Source: Actinomadura alba
GTDB taxonomy: Bacteria; Actinomycetota; Actinomycetes; Streptosporangiales; Streptosporangiaceae
Direction of reading: 5' to 3'
Length of the DNA stretch: 64,000 nucleotides
Assembly (NCBI RefSeq): GCF_014323705.1
Contig: NZ_JABVEC010000014.1
Location: 146,868-210,867, forward strand
A program made the translations under genes and the position numbers. Positions within the stretch are counted from its first letter, which is position 1; every line of letters begins with the position of its first letter. The notes under the pieces were generated by a model. It was given only the letters and a program-made list of their open reading frames with translations, was not told where the DNA came from and ran no database searches. This document shows, in pieces, positions 24,784 to 32,479 of this stretch.

Positions 24784-25214
24784 GCGCTGACCTGCCCAGC
24801 GGCGGCGACGTCGAAGACCGCCGTGACGGTCCGGCCTTCGCTGTTCCCGAACCAGCCCCAGCGGTCGGCCAGTACCGAGACGGTGCGCAGGCCGCGTCCG
24901 GACTCGGCGAGTTCCGTGGCCTCCACGGCGACGGGCTCGGTGGGGCCGCCTTGATCCGTCACCGTGATCGCGACGGTGTGCGGACTCCGGTCGATCTCGA
25001 GGGTGACCGAACCGCCCGGCTGCCCGGACTTGGTGTGCCGTAGCGCGTTGACCACGAGTTCGTCGGCGGCGAGCAGCACGTCATCGAGGGCGTCGCAGTC
25101 CTGCAGCAACATCGCGACGAGCCGCCGTGCCGTGGCCACCTCCTCGGCACCGCCGGAAAAGACTCGCCGCCAGCGCAGAGGGCCGGGCGCCAAGGCCGTG
25201 AACGTCAGGGGCAT
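24780..25214 (-). CDS. RsbW-like anti-sigma factor / ATP-binding protein
   Basis: HATPase_c-fold protein of 144 residues. It has the N-box DELVVNALRHTKSG, G1 box VTDQGG and G2 box ESGRGLRTV. This compact form is abundant in streptomycetes and relatives as presumed anti-sigma factor serine kinases or switch proteins. ATG 25214 is preferred over GTG 25226 because GTGAGG is 8 nt upstream of it. It is co-translated with the downstream CxxC protein. No sigma factor or anti-anti-sigma gene is adjacent, so its target is unknown. Confidence 0.88.
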   Translation of the reverse strand: MPLTFTALAPGPLRWRRVFSGGAEEVATARRLVAMLLQDCDALDDVLLAADELVVNALRHTKSGQPGGSVTLEIDRSPHTVAITVTDQGGPTEPVAVEATELAESGRGLRTVSVLADRWGWFGNSEGRTVTAVFDVAAAGQVSA

Positions 25215-25511
25215 CGGGCACCTCACGGGTAAGGGAATGAGCCGTCGTCGAACGGCCCGATCGATCGAACCGTCAGGACCCCCATCGTCACAGCCCGTGT
25301 CCGGGTCGGTACGGAGATTCGTGCCCTAATCCGGCCATCCGCTTGATTTGCACGCCCGACGACAAAACATGCCCGCTGCGGACGCGCCAGCGCCGGCACC
25401 GTCGCTCACGCACGTGCGGATCGAGCACGTGCAGGGTCCAATCAGCGGCAACAGACCCATGTCCGCATCCGGCCACGCCTTTTGGTTGCCGCACGTGACC
25501 ACTGAGGTCCC

Positions 25512-25536
25512 TGTTCAATACGCACCGTAGTCAAAG
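25512..25536 (+). promoter_or_regulatory. Conserved 25-bp element before XRE cassette B
   Basis: Contains GTTCAATACGCACCGTAGTC and ends 53 nt before the ATG at 25589. The same 25 bases occur at 35663-35687 and 42366-42390 at the same distance from the start codon. GTTCGAT follows 6 nt later in all three. ATCCGGCCAC lies 45 bp upstream (25467-25476). The rest of the 362-bp gap (25227-25588) holds no gene. Confidence 0.8.
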
Positions 25537-25588
25537 ATACGTTCGATTACCGCGCTGAAGCCGCGGACTCATCCCGCTTGGAGTCACG

Positions 25589-26470
25589 ATGAGCAGTCCA
25601 TTCGTACGACGCCGCCGGCTCGCGGCCGAACTGCGTACCCTGCGAGAGGAGCGCGACCTGACGACCGACGAACTCGCCCGGCTCATCCACCAGTCCCGCT
25701 CCAAGATCAGTCGGCTGGAGAACGGGCAACTCCGTCCCGACCTCGCCGAGCTCATGGACTTACTCGACGCCCTCGAGGTCACCGGCGATCGGTGGGACAG
25801 GGTCGTACGGCTGGCGCGCGACGCTGCCGCGCGCGGCTGGTGGGACTCCTTCGGCGACGCGATGGGCGCCCGGCAGCGGCTGTACGCCGATCTGGAGTCC
25901 GGCGCTGAGAGCATCCGCAGCTACAACCAGACGGGAATTCCGGCGATCCTGCAGACCCGTGAGTTCATCGCGGCGCTGGTCGAGCTGGACCAGGGCGAGG
26001 GGCCGGTCGACTACCGTCCCGAGCGCATGACAGATGCCCGGCTGCACCGGCAGCGCAGATTGCTCAGCCCGGACGGCCCCACCTACGACATGGTGCTCGA
26101 CGAGTTCGTGGTGCGCCGGCTCGGGGTTCCACCGGCGGTGATGGCCGCTCAGCTCAGGCACCTGATCGAGGTGGTATCCGCCGAGCCGCGCGTCACGGTT
26201 CGGGCCCTTCCGTACGACGCCCGCATCACCGGCGGCCTGTTGCCGAAGTCGTCGTTCTTCCTCTATGCCTTCCCCGATCCGGCCGACCCGCCAATGGCGG
26301 TCGTCGACACCGTCACCACCGATCTCGTCCATACCGAGCGGCGCGAAGTATCGCGGTATACAGGACATTACGACCGTCTCTGCCGAGTCGCGCTGTCGCC
26401 CGCCGACAGCCTCACCTTCCTCGGCAAGGCGGCCGACCAGATGTCCGACGAGGCAGGACGGCGTTCATGA
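25589..26470 (+). CDS. XRE-family regulator with DUF5753 (cassette B)
   Basis: Protein of 293 residues, closely similar along its whole length to the gene at 13256 and the one at 35740. It has the N-terminal helix-turn-helix (LTTDELARLIHQSRSKISRLENGQLRPDL), then DUF5753 with GWWDSFGDAMGARQRLYADLESGAES and the putative ligand-binding C-terminal part. The ATG stands 53 nt after the shared 25-bp element. The stop overlaps the DUF397 ATG (ATGA). Paralogous cassettes within 30 kb imply duplication or repeated acquisition of the unit with its promoter. Confidence 0.93.
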   Translation: MSSPFVRRRRLAAELRTLREERDLTTDELARLIHQSRSKISRLENGQLRPDLAELMDLLDALEVTGDRWDRVVRLARDAAARGWWDSFGDAMGARQRLYADLESGAESIRSYNQTGIPAILQTREFIAALVELDQGEGPVDYRPERMTDARLHRQRRLLSPDGPTYDMVLDEFVVRRLGVPPAVMAAQLRHLIEVVSAEPRVTVRALPYDARITGGLLPKSSFFLYAFPDPADPPMAVVDTVTTDLVHTERREVSRYTGHYDRLCRVALSPADSLTFLGKAADQMSDEAGRRS

Positions 26471-26658
26471 CAGCGAAGTACCCCCACTGGCGCAAGTCAC
26501 GACGCAGCGACCCGAACGGAGAGTGCGTCGAGGTGGCGCTGGCCGCCGACGGCACCATCGGCGTCCGCGACTCCAAGGCCGGAGTGGCCGGCCCCGTGCT
26601 CGAATTCACCCGACCAGAGTGGGCCGCCTTCGTCAGCCGCGTGCGCCGGTCCGGCTAG
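26467..26658 (+). CDS. DUF397 protein (cassette B partner)
   Basis: Protein of 63 residues with WRKSRRSDPNGECVEVALA, IGVRDSKAGVAGPVLEF and EWAAFVSRV. It overlaps the XRE gene by 4 bp. It is complete and is the last gene before the RiPP-type locus, from which it is separated by 427 bp. Confidence 0.93.
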   Translation: MTAKYPHWRKSRRSDPNGECVEVALAADGTIGVRDSKAGVAGPVLEFTRPEWAAFVSRVRRSG

Positions 26659-26935
26659 CGGACGCTTCCTACAATGCTCGGGCGAGCACGCTGACGACCG
26701 TGATGTGCACACCGCGGCCGCCGGGACGTGTACATCACCGTTCACCGGCTCCCTGTTCCGAACGGCACGGGAGCAGCCCGCTCCAACATCGACCGTGGAC
26801 AGCAGATCGGGTGCGAAAGATACACGAGCACCCGCCAAGTACGGATACAAACAGGCCTCGGCAATTCCGGCTGTGGACAAGGCGGCACCGCACTGCACAG
26901 CTGAACGATCAGCAGATGAGAGCGGCCATGGGAGG

Positions 26936-26973
26936 CGGCAACCGGCGGGGCAGGCCGCGTCGAGCGGTTGCCG
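26936..26973. repeat. Stem-loop in the 427-bp leader region upstream of the RiPP operon
   Basis: CGGCAACCG (26936-26944) and CGGTTGCCG (26965-26973) are perfect complements with a 20-nt loop, 112 bp before the precursor start. It may be a terminator of the DUF397 gene or an operator/attenuator of the peptide operon. The rest of 26659-27085 shows no supported gene; its base composition is less GC-rich than the surroundings. Confidence 0.45.
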
Positions 26974-27085
26974 GAGGCGGCCACAAATCGGTCTTGACCG
27001 GACCGGGCCGCAGGGCGCACCCTGGCGGAGGACTCGTCCCTATGCGGGCGTCACGATCACTGGCGTGTAAGACGCAGGAGGTGCC

Positions 27086-27469
27086 ATGGAGGAAATAGAG
27101 CTGACTAATGAACAGCAGCAATTCCTGGCCAGAGTGCAGGAACTTCGCCGGCAGGCTGCCGCGCAGGTAAGTAAACTGCGTGCGGAGCGACTGAGCGCGA
27201 TCGATGCCGAGGCTCGCGAGGAAACGCTGAGGGCCGAAAGAAAGATCATTGATCTGCGCGGCGACCAATGGCCTGGCTGGATCCTCGCCGACCAGCCATT
27301 TGACAACTTCAACAATTGGGACAACTTCGACAACTGGGATGACTGGAACGACTGGACCAACACCAACAGCTCGGTTCATCTCACGGACTACCCGCATCTC
27401 CGCGACGCCGTCGACCTCGGTCGACCGTTCGGGGGCGCGGGACCCGGGGTGACCGATCCGCTACCGTGA
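27086..27469 (+). CDS. RiPP precursor with seven consecutive aromatic-X-Asn/Asp triplets
   Basis: Peptide of 127 residues with a strong ribosome-binding site (GGAGGTG) before ATG 27086. Residues 1-65 form a charged, Gln/Glu/Arg-rich helical leader. Residues 72-92 consist of seven triplets in exact register: aromatic residues at 72, 75, 78, 81, 84, 87, 90 (F,F,W,F,W,W,W) and Asn/Asp at 74, 77, 80, 83, 86, 89, 92 (N,N,N,N,D,D,N). This is the Omega-X-X motif that cyclophane-forming radical SAM enzymes crosslink (ring carbon to the beta-carbon of the third residue) in triceptides. A 35-residue Gly/Pro-containing follower comes after TNSSV. The stop overlaps the radical SAM gene GTG by 4 bp. The precursor role is inferred from pattern and context; no other function suits this sequence. 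Confidence 0.85.
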   Translation: MEEIELTNEQQQFLARVQELRRQAAAQVSKLRAERLSAIDAEAREETLRAERKIIDLRGDQWPGWILADQPFDNFNNWDNFDNWDDWNDWTNTNSSVHLTDYPHLRDAVDLGRPFGGAGPGVTDPLP

Positions 27470-29505
27470 TTGCCGAGGGCATTCGTGTCCTTGCGCTGGC
27501 GCGGGAATGGCGCGCGGTTACCGACCTTGCCGTCAACGGGGGCACCTATGTCGTCGACAGCGGCCGCTATCTGCCCACGCCCGAGGGTGCGCAACGTTAC
27601 CGCAGCGGGGTATATCGGCCGCGCGACGACTGGCGGCGCGTGACCAAGACGGAGCGCGACCTGCTGCTCGGCATCACTGGCAAGGACGATCTGCACAACA
27701 CCGTGATCCTGCTCGACGCGCCGGGCGAGTTGCTTCATCGCGCCTGGGATATGCGCCTGGATGCGATGACCCGGTCGCGCGCCGAGCACCAGGAGGGCAA
27801 GCGGCACGCGCTGCCGTTTCTCATCGCGTGTGTCTCGGAATGGCTGGTCGAGAAGGTCTTCCAGCCGTTTGAGCTGTGCAGCGCGGAGGTCAACTTCACC
27901 CACCCACCGCGCGTGTCCACGACGTACGACAGTGAGCAGGGGCGGGACCGCGGCCTGCATGTGGACAACTGGGGTCATCCGCGGCGGATGCCACAAGAAC
28001 GTGGTGCGGCCGGCATCCGGGTGGGGGTCAACCTGGGTCGCGAAAGCCGAGCGTTCGTGTTCGTCAACCTTGGCCTGTCGGAATGCGCCGAGGCTCTGCG
28101 GGAAGAGCCGCTCGATAATCACCTCGCCACCGCACTGGCCGATCGGAACGCCTCCGCACTTGCGGAATGCTTTCTGGACCGCAATCCTGGCTATTCTGTG
28201 ACACGAGTCGTGCTGCGCCCCGGTCAGGCGTACATCGCGCCCGTGCAGAACATCGTCCATGACGGCTATACCGCCGGGCGCCGCACCTTGGACGTCAATC
28301 TCCAACTGTCGTCCAATCACTTCGTTCACCGCGAGGAGTTCGACGCGCGTGCAGTACAGGTAAAGCGACGGACCCGGCCAGCGCGGACCACCGGCACGCG
28401 CCGATACGGCCCGCTCCAGTTGCTGATCGTCCAGGGAACGCCGCTGTGCAACATCGACTGCGATTACTGCTATCTGCCGGATCGCACCGTTCATCGGCCC
28501 ATGTCTCTCGGCACGTTCCAGCAGACGCTGAACCGGGTGGCCGAGGCCGATCTGGTCGAGCGCGAGTTCACAGTGGTCTGGCATGCCGGTGAGCCGCTGG
28601 TGATGGGCCGGGAGTTCTACGAAAGCGCCTGGGAACTCTCTCGAGAGTGCGCGCGGCAGGGCGGCTTCACGATCACCCACTCCATTCAGACCAACGGCCT
28701 GCTCGTCGATTCTCGCTGGTGCGAGCTGTTCACCCGTCTCGGCTTCCGGGTTGGGCTGAGTATCGACGGCCCCGCGCACATCCATGACAGCAATCGCCGC
28801 AGCAGGGCCGGGCGCGGCACACATGCCCGCGTGATGCGTGCCGTACGCCTGCTCCAAGAGCACAAAGTCCCGTTCTCGTTGATCGCGGTGGTGAGCTCCG
28901 CGATGCTCCCGTACCCCGAGGAGTTCGCCGACTTCTTTGTCGCCAACGGCATACCGGAGATCGGCTTTAACATCGAGGAACGTGAGGGCGTAAACACCTC
29001 CTCCAGCCTGGAAGGCCATGAGGAGGAATACCGGGTATTCCTGCGGACGCTCTACCGCGCGGCACGCGAAAGAAACCTACGGATTCGCGAGTTCAACACG
29101 GCAGAGCAGCACATCCTGTTCGCCTCAGGAGTCCGCTCGGCCCAGGCCACGCCGTTCCAGCTTCTGAACGTGGACTCTGGCGGCGCCTTTTCCACATTTT
29201 CCCCGGAACTGCTCGGTCACCGGCATCCACAGCACGGCGAATTCACGATCGGCAACGTGTGGAAGGACTCGATCCGCGACGCGATGAAATCCGATCGGTT
29301 CCGTGCCCTGCTCGCCGAAATCGACGAGGGCGTACGGCTGTGCGGGGCAAGTTGCCGCTACTTCCCGCTGTGCGGTGGTGGGGCCCCATCGAACAAGTGG
29401 TTCGAAAACGATACCTTCGCCTCCACGGAGACACTGGAGTGCCGCCTGACCAAGCAGGCGGTCATCGACGTGGTCCTCGACGGAATCACGCAGGACCTGC
29501 GGTGA
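27466..29505 (+). CDS. Radical SAM/SPASM peptide maturase fused to a 2OG-Fe(II) oxygenase-like domain
   Basis: Two-domain enzyme of 679 residues, GTG start overlapping the precursor stop. Residues ~1-300 look like an Fe(II)/2-oxoglutarate dioxygenase. They have a HxD pair (His165, Asp167 in LHVDNW), the distal His265 (QNIVHDGY) and a nearby Arg (residues 272-273) for 2-oxoglutarate, in a double-stranded beta-helix-like sequence. Residues ~315-679 are a radical SAM domain with the cluster motif CNIDCDYC (Cys328, 332, 335) and a C-terminal SPASM-type Cys array (CGASCRYFPLCGGG and a later LECRL). The expected role is to install cyclophane crosslinks on the seven triplets of the adjacent peptide and, through the fused domain, to hydroxylate it. 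Fusion in this order is unusual to my knowledge. Catalytic chemistry is inferred from family and substrate pattern. Confidence 0.88.
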   Translation: MIAEGIRVLALAREWRAVTDLAVNGGTYVVDSGRYLPTPEGAQRYRSGVYRPRDDWRRVTKTERDLLLGITGKDDLHNTVILLDAPGELLHRAWDMRLDAMTRSRAEHQEGKRHALPFLIACVSEWLVEKVFQPFELCSAEVNFTHPPRVSTTYDSEQGRDRGLHVDNWGHPRRMPQERGAAGIRVGVNLGRESRAFVFVNLGLSECAEALREEPLDNHLATALADRNASALAECFLDRNPGYSVTRVVLRPGQAYIAPVQNIVHDGYTAGRRTLDVNLQLSSNHFVHREEFDARAVQVKRRTRPARTTGTRRYGPLQLLIVQGTPLCNIDCDYCYLPDRTVHRPMSLGTFQQTLNRVAEADLVEREFTVVWHAGEPLVMGREFYESAWELSRECARQGGFTITHSIQTNGLLVDSRWCELFTRLGFRVGLSIDGPAHIHDSNRRSRAGRGTHARVMRAVRLLQEHKVPFSLIAVVSSAMLPYPEEFADFFVANGIPEIGFNIEEREGVNTSSSLEGHEEEYRVFLRTLYRAARERNLRIREFNTAEQHILFASGVRSAQATPFQLLNVDSGGAFSTFSPELLGHRHPQHGEFTIGNVWKDSIRDAMKSDRFRALLAEIDEGVRLCGASCRYFPLCGGGAPSNKWFENDTFASTETLECRLTKQAVIDVVLDGITQDLR

Positions 29506-30713
29506 GCGCCCAGGACCGGCACACCTGGCGTTGGCTACTTCATCCGTACAAGATTGACGTCTACCTGCGGACTTATTTCGAACAACGGCCGCTGCACATT
29601 CACCGCGCAAATTCGGAGCACTACGGAGAGCTGCTGACAGTGGTTCAGCTCGGCAACCTGATCGCGTCAGGTCTCTTTCGGCATCCGTCGATCCGTTTGG
29701 TCCGCGACGAGGTACCGCTGCCGCCGCAGTCCTACATCCGGGAGATTTCCGCACCAGGCGGGGCGCGCGTCGCAGCGATCGACCCACAGCGCGTCATGTC
29801 CGCCTACCGCGACGGCTGTACGGTTGTCTGCCCCGCGATAAACCGGTACTGGCGGCCGCTGGCTCTCCTGTGCCGCGGTCTGGAGGCCGAGTCGGGCTAC
29901 GACGTGCAGGCCAACGCGTACCTGACCCCGCCGGCTTCGGTCGGATTCGCACCGCACTGGGATTCCCATGACGTGCTCGTCGTGCAACTCCAGGGGGCCA
30001 AACGCTGGTTCGTCTTCGATCGGCCCCAGCGGAGGCTGCCGCTCGACGACGAGGTGTGCCGATCGGCTGAGACGACCGGTGAGTTCACCGAGATCGGGCT
30101 CGATCAGGGAGACCTGTTGTACGTTCCGCGCGGGCATGTTCACCAGGCGGCCAGCCTGGACAGCGAGTCATTGCACGTATCGATCACCGTCAAGCCGCCG
30201 AGCTGGTACGACGTGCTGCGCACCGCGCTGGACGAACGAGTGCGGTCCGATCCATCGCTACGGGCCGCGGCGCCGTTTGGCTACCTCAATGATCAGATTC
30301 TTGAGGACGGCGATGCCGCTGCGCCCACTGCCGCCGGGCTCGATCTCACGAACGCGCTGAGGGCCACGGCAGATCGATTCGTCCTCGGCCGCCTCACCTA
30401 TCCGTCCGGGCTCTTCGACCTCGCCGATCGTCACGTCGCCGGCCCCCTACGGCCACGGCCGGATCTGATCTTTCGGGTGAGCGAGGTCGGCGAACGAGTC
30501 AAGCTGTTGTTCCCCGGCGGTGGCACGCTGGAGTTCCCGGCCGCCTTCGCCACCGCACTGCGGTACGTGGCGGCGGCCAAGCACGTGACCATCGATTCTG
30601 TAGCGGCGTTTCTTCCCCCTCCGGAGGCGGAGCACCTGCTCGCCGAACTCGTGGACCATGGACTGCTCGTGCCAGTAACAGGATCTGAGGAGCTGGGGAG
30701 GGTACCGCCATGA
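29502..30713 (+). CDS. JmjC/cupin-type 2OG oxygenase (RoxA/YcfD-like) in RiPP operon
   Basis: Protein of 403 residues with the JmjC fold of the ribosomal-oxygenase group. It begins with YLRTYFEQRPLHIHR, then FAPHWDSHDVLVVQLQGAKRW with the iron ligands His152 and Asp154. YVPRGHVHQA holds the third ligand (His214), followed by LHVSITVKPPSW. The C-terminal part has a winged-helix-like segment, as in YcfD and its relatives. Known members hydroxylate Arg or His side chains of ribosomal proteins. Here the gene overlaps both neighbours by 4 bp (GTGA and ATGA), so its target is probably the modified peptide. Together with the fused oxygenase domain, the operon encodes two potential hydroxylases. Confidence 0.87.
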   Translation: MSAQDRHTWRWLLHPYKIDVYLRTYFEQRPLHIHRANSEHYGELLTVVQLGNLIASGLFRHPSIRLVRDEVPLPPQSYIREISAPGGARVAAIDPQRVMSAYRDGCTVVCPAINRYWRPLALLCRGLEAESGYDVQANAYLTPPASVGFAPHWDSHDVLVVQLQGAKRWFVFDRPQRRLPLDDEVCRSAETTGEFTEIGLDQGDLLYVPRGHVHQAASLDSESLHVSITVKPPSWYDVLRTALDERVRSDPSLRAAAPFGYLNDQILEDGDAAAPTAAGLDLTNALRATADRFVLGRLTYPSGLFDLADRHVAGPLRPRPDLIFRVSEVGERVKLLFPGGGTLEFPAAFATALRYVAAAKHVTIDSVAAFLPPPEAEHLLAELVDHGLLVPVTGSEELGRVPP

Positions 30714-31240
30714 CGCCACAGTACGACGTGGTTCTGGCATCCGGTTGCCCGAGCAGCTCACCGGCGAGGCCATCGAGGAGATCGCGAACTGCAGGAAGGT
30801 CTTCACCATCCTCGGCCACGATGACCTCGGCTGGCTGACCGAGCTGACCGCCGCGCCCGTGGAGAGCGTGTATGAGGACTATGACCATGCCAGACCGCGT
30901 ACCCGCAACTACGAGGAGGCGGCAGCCAAGATCGCACAAGCCGCCCACACCAAGGCGCCCGTGGTCTATCTCACCCGGGGAGCGCCTTGGCATTCGACAC
31001 GGTGTCGGCCCTTCTCCTAGGCGACCCGTCGCTGTCGGTGCGGGTGATTCCGAGGATCTCATCGGTCGAGGCCATCCTCGCTGCGCTGGGGATCGCGTGG
31101 CGATCCGGTATCACTGTCACAGACACCGAGGAAGCGGTCACGCACCAACGTGCGTTCTCGACCGATTTGACCCATGCGCTGATGCTGCCGGGAGTGTTCG
31201 GCAGCGAGTTTCCCTCGATCGGCCGCCCGCCGACCGCAGG
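30710..31240 (+). pseudogene. Broken tetrapyrrole-methylase-like gene at the end of the RiPP operon
   Basis: The ATG at 30710 overlaps the JmjC stop (ATGA) and begins MTPQYDVVL, the first strand of a tetrapyrrole-methylase (SAM-dependent) fold. Continuation requires two frame changes. About 30735 the sense moves to GIRLPEQLTGEAIEEIANCRKVF and on to VVYLTRGAPWH. About 30985 it moves again to FDTVSALLLG and SVRVIPRISSVEAILAALGIAW, which is the usual G(I/T)S-A-x-A-x-L-G block. A C-terminus is not recognisable after about 31210. The fold is that of cobalamin-pathway methylases and of borosin backbone N-methyltransferases; a peptide-modifying role is suggested only by position. The end coordinate is approximate. 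Two one-base losses, or sequencing errors, would explain it. Confidence 0.65.
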
Positions 31241-31289
31241 TCAGCGGCGACCAATGCGAACAACTACAAGATCACGCGACTTCGCCGGG

Positions 31290-32279
31290 CTACCGCGTCG
31301 AGAACACGGCGAGGTCGTAACCGGCGCGTTCCATCAGGGCCGTCACGTCGGGCAGCCAGGCCGGCTGCCATTCCGGGGCGCGCCGCAGCATGTCACGCAC
31401 GTGACTGTCCCAGTGCATGTAGCGGGCGGACGAGCCCTGCAGCGGTATCCGGTCGAAGACCGGCTCCAGCCGGTAGGGCGGGTCGCATCCGGGATCGTGG
31501 TGCACGACAAGGGTGGTGGCGCGGCCGGTGCGGTCGTCCCCCAGTTGCTGCCGAAGCTCGGATCCCAGGTCGAGCAGCGAATCGGTGAGCGTCGTGTCCT
31601 CGACACCCTCCATGATCTCGCCGTCGGCGGTGACACTGATCAGTACCGGGAAACTGGCCTCAGGGCTGGGGCAGCGGCGCGAGAGTTCGGCCGCGGCCTT
31701 GCGGAGCGACCCGTCGTCCGAGGCCGCGTCGCGCGGCAGCCGGTAATCGGCCGGGACGTCATTGAGCACGGCGGTGACGGCTTCGTCCAGCTCCTCGGCC
31801 GTGAGTTCGGCGGGACGGATCCCGGTGCCGTCCGGAGTGACGGAATGTTCGGCGGCGTTCAGCTCCAGCCACTCCTGGGCAACAGGCACCCAGCCCACCT
31901 CGTCGCGAATCAACGTGAAGATCCGCATGACTGCGGACCAGAAGGGCTGCGGCTCGGTGTGGAAGTCGGCGTCCGCGCTGACGAAGGCACCGCCGTGACC
32001 GAAGGCGAGCGCGAAGGCCATCGGCGCTTCAGGCACCGCGACCAGCAGTTCGTCGTAGCTGTCCATGTCGATCACCGGCAGTCCGCCCAGCACGGCGGCG
32101 ACCTCGTCCGGGTCCTCGTCCGAATCGTCGCTGGTCTCGGTGACCTCGAATCCCTCGGCGCGCAACCGTCCCGCGAGGGCGGAGGCATGTGCGCGGCTCT
32201 CCGGAGTAGTGATCAGGAACAGCTCGGCCGGCTGTGCGTCGTTCACCGGAGGAGGCGTCAGGTCGGTCTGGAATCGCAT
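31290..32279 (-). CDS. Hypothetical protein (329 aa)
   Basis: Cytoplasmic protein without recognised domains. The start is taken at ATG 32279 (MRFQTDLTPPP), where good codon bias begins; no clear ribosome-binding site precedes it. Features include a Rossmann-like opening (AELFLITTPESRAHASALAGRLRAEGFEVTE, read in two parts), an acidic stretch DDSDEDPDE near residue 50, and TLVVHHDPGCDPPY and LEPVFDRIPLQGSS near residues 245-275. It stands alone, convergent with the end of the RiPP operon and divergent from a large protein gene. No function can be offered. Confidence 0.75.
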   Translation of the reverse strand: MRFQTDLTPPPVNDAQPAELFLITTPESRAHASALAGRLRAEGFEVTETSDDSDEDPDEVAAVLGGLPVIDMDSYDELLVAVPEAPMAFALAFGHGGAFVSADADFHTEPQPFWSAVMRIFTLIRDEVGWVPVAQEWLELNAAEHSVTPDGTGIRPAELTAEELDEAVTAVLNDVPADYRLPRDAASDDGSLRKAAAELSRRCPSPEASFPVLISVTADGEIMEGVEDTTLTDSLLDLGSELRQQLGDDRTGRATTLVVHHDPGCDPPYRLEPVFDRIPLQGSSARYMHWDSHVRDMLRRAPEWQPAWLPDVTALMERAGYDLAVFSTR

Positions 32280-32479
32280 GCTGGAGGAGTATAGGGAGCA
32301 GCCCCGACAGACATGATCCGGACCCAGGCTCCTGCTGTTCGACGGATGCACGATAGTGCTGATCCTCATGGCAGGGTGGAGGCTCATGGACTGTCGAATG
32401 GAAGCCAATGGCCCTACGATTCTGGCGTAACGGGGATCGCGACGGTCGGCCGTATGGCCATGGTGAAAGTGGTGAGCAC

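Noticed and set aside
27086..27469. Precursor as lanthipeptide, lasso or thiopeptide substrate
   Set aside because: Core has almost no Cys/Ser/Thr and no LanB/LanC, B1/B2 or YcaO-type gene is present.
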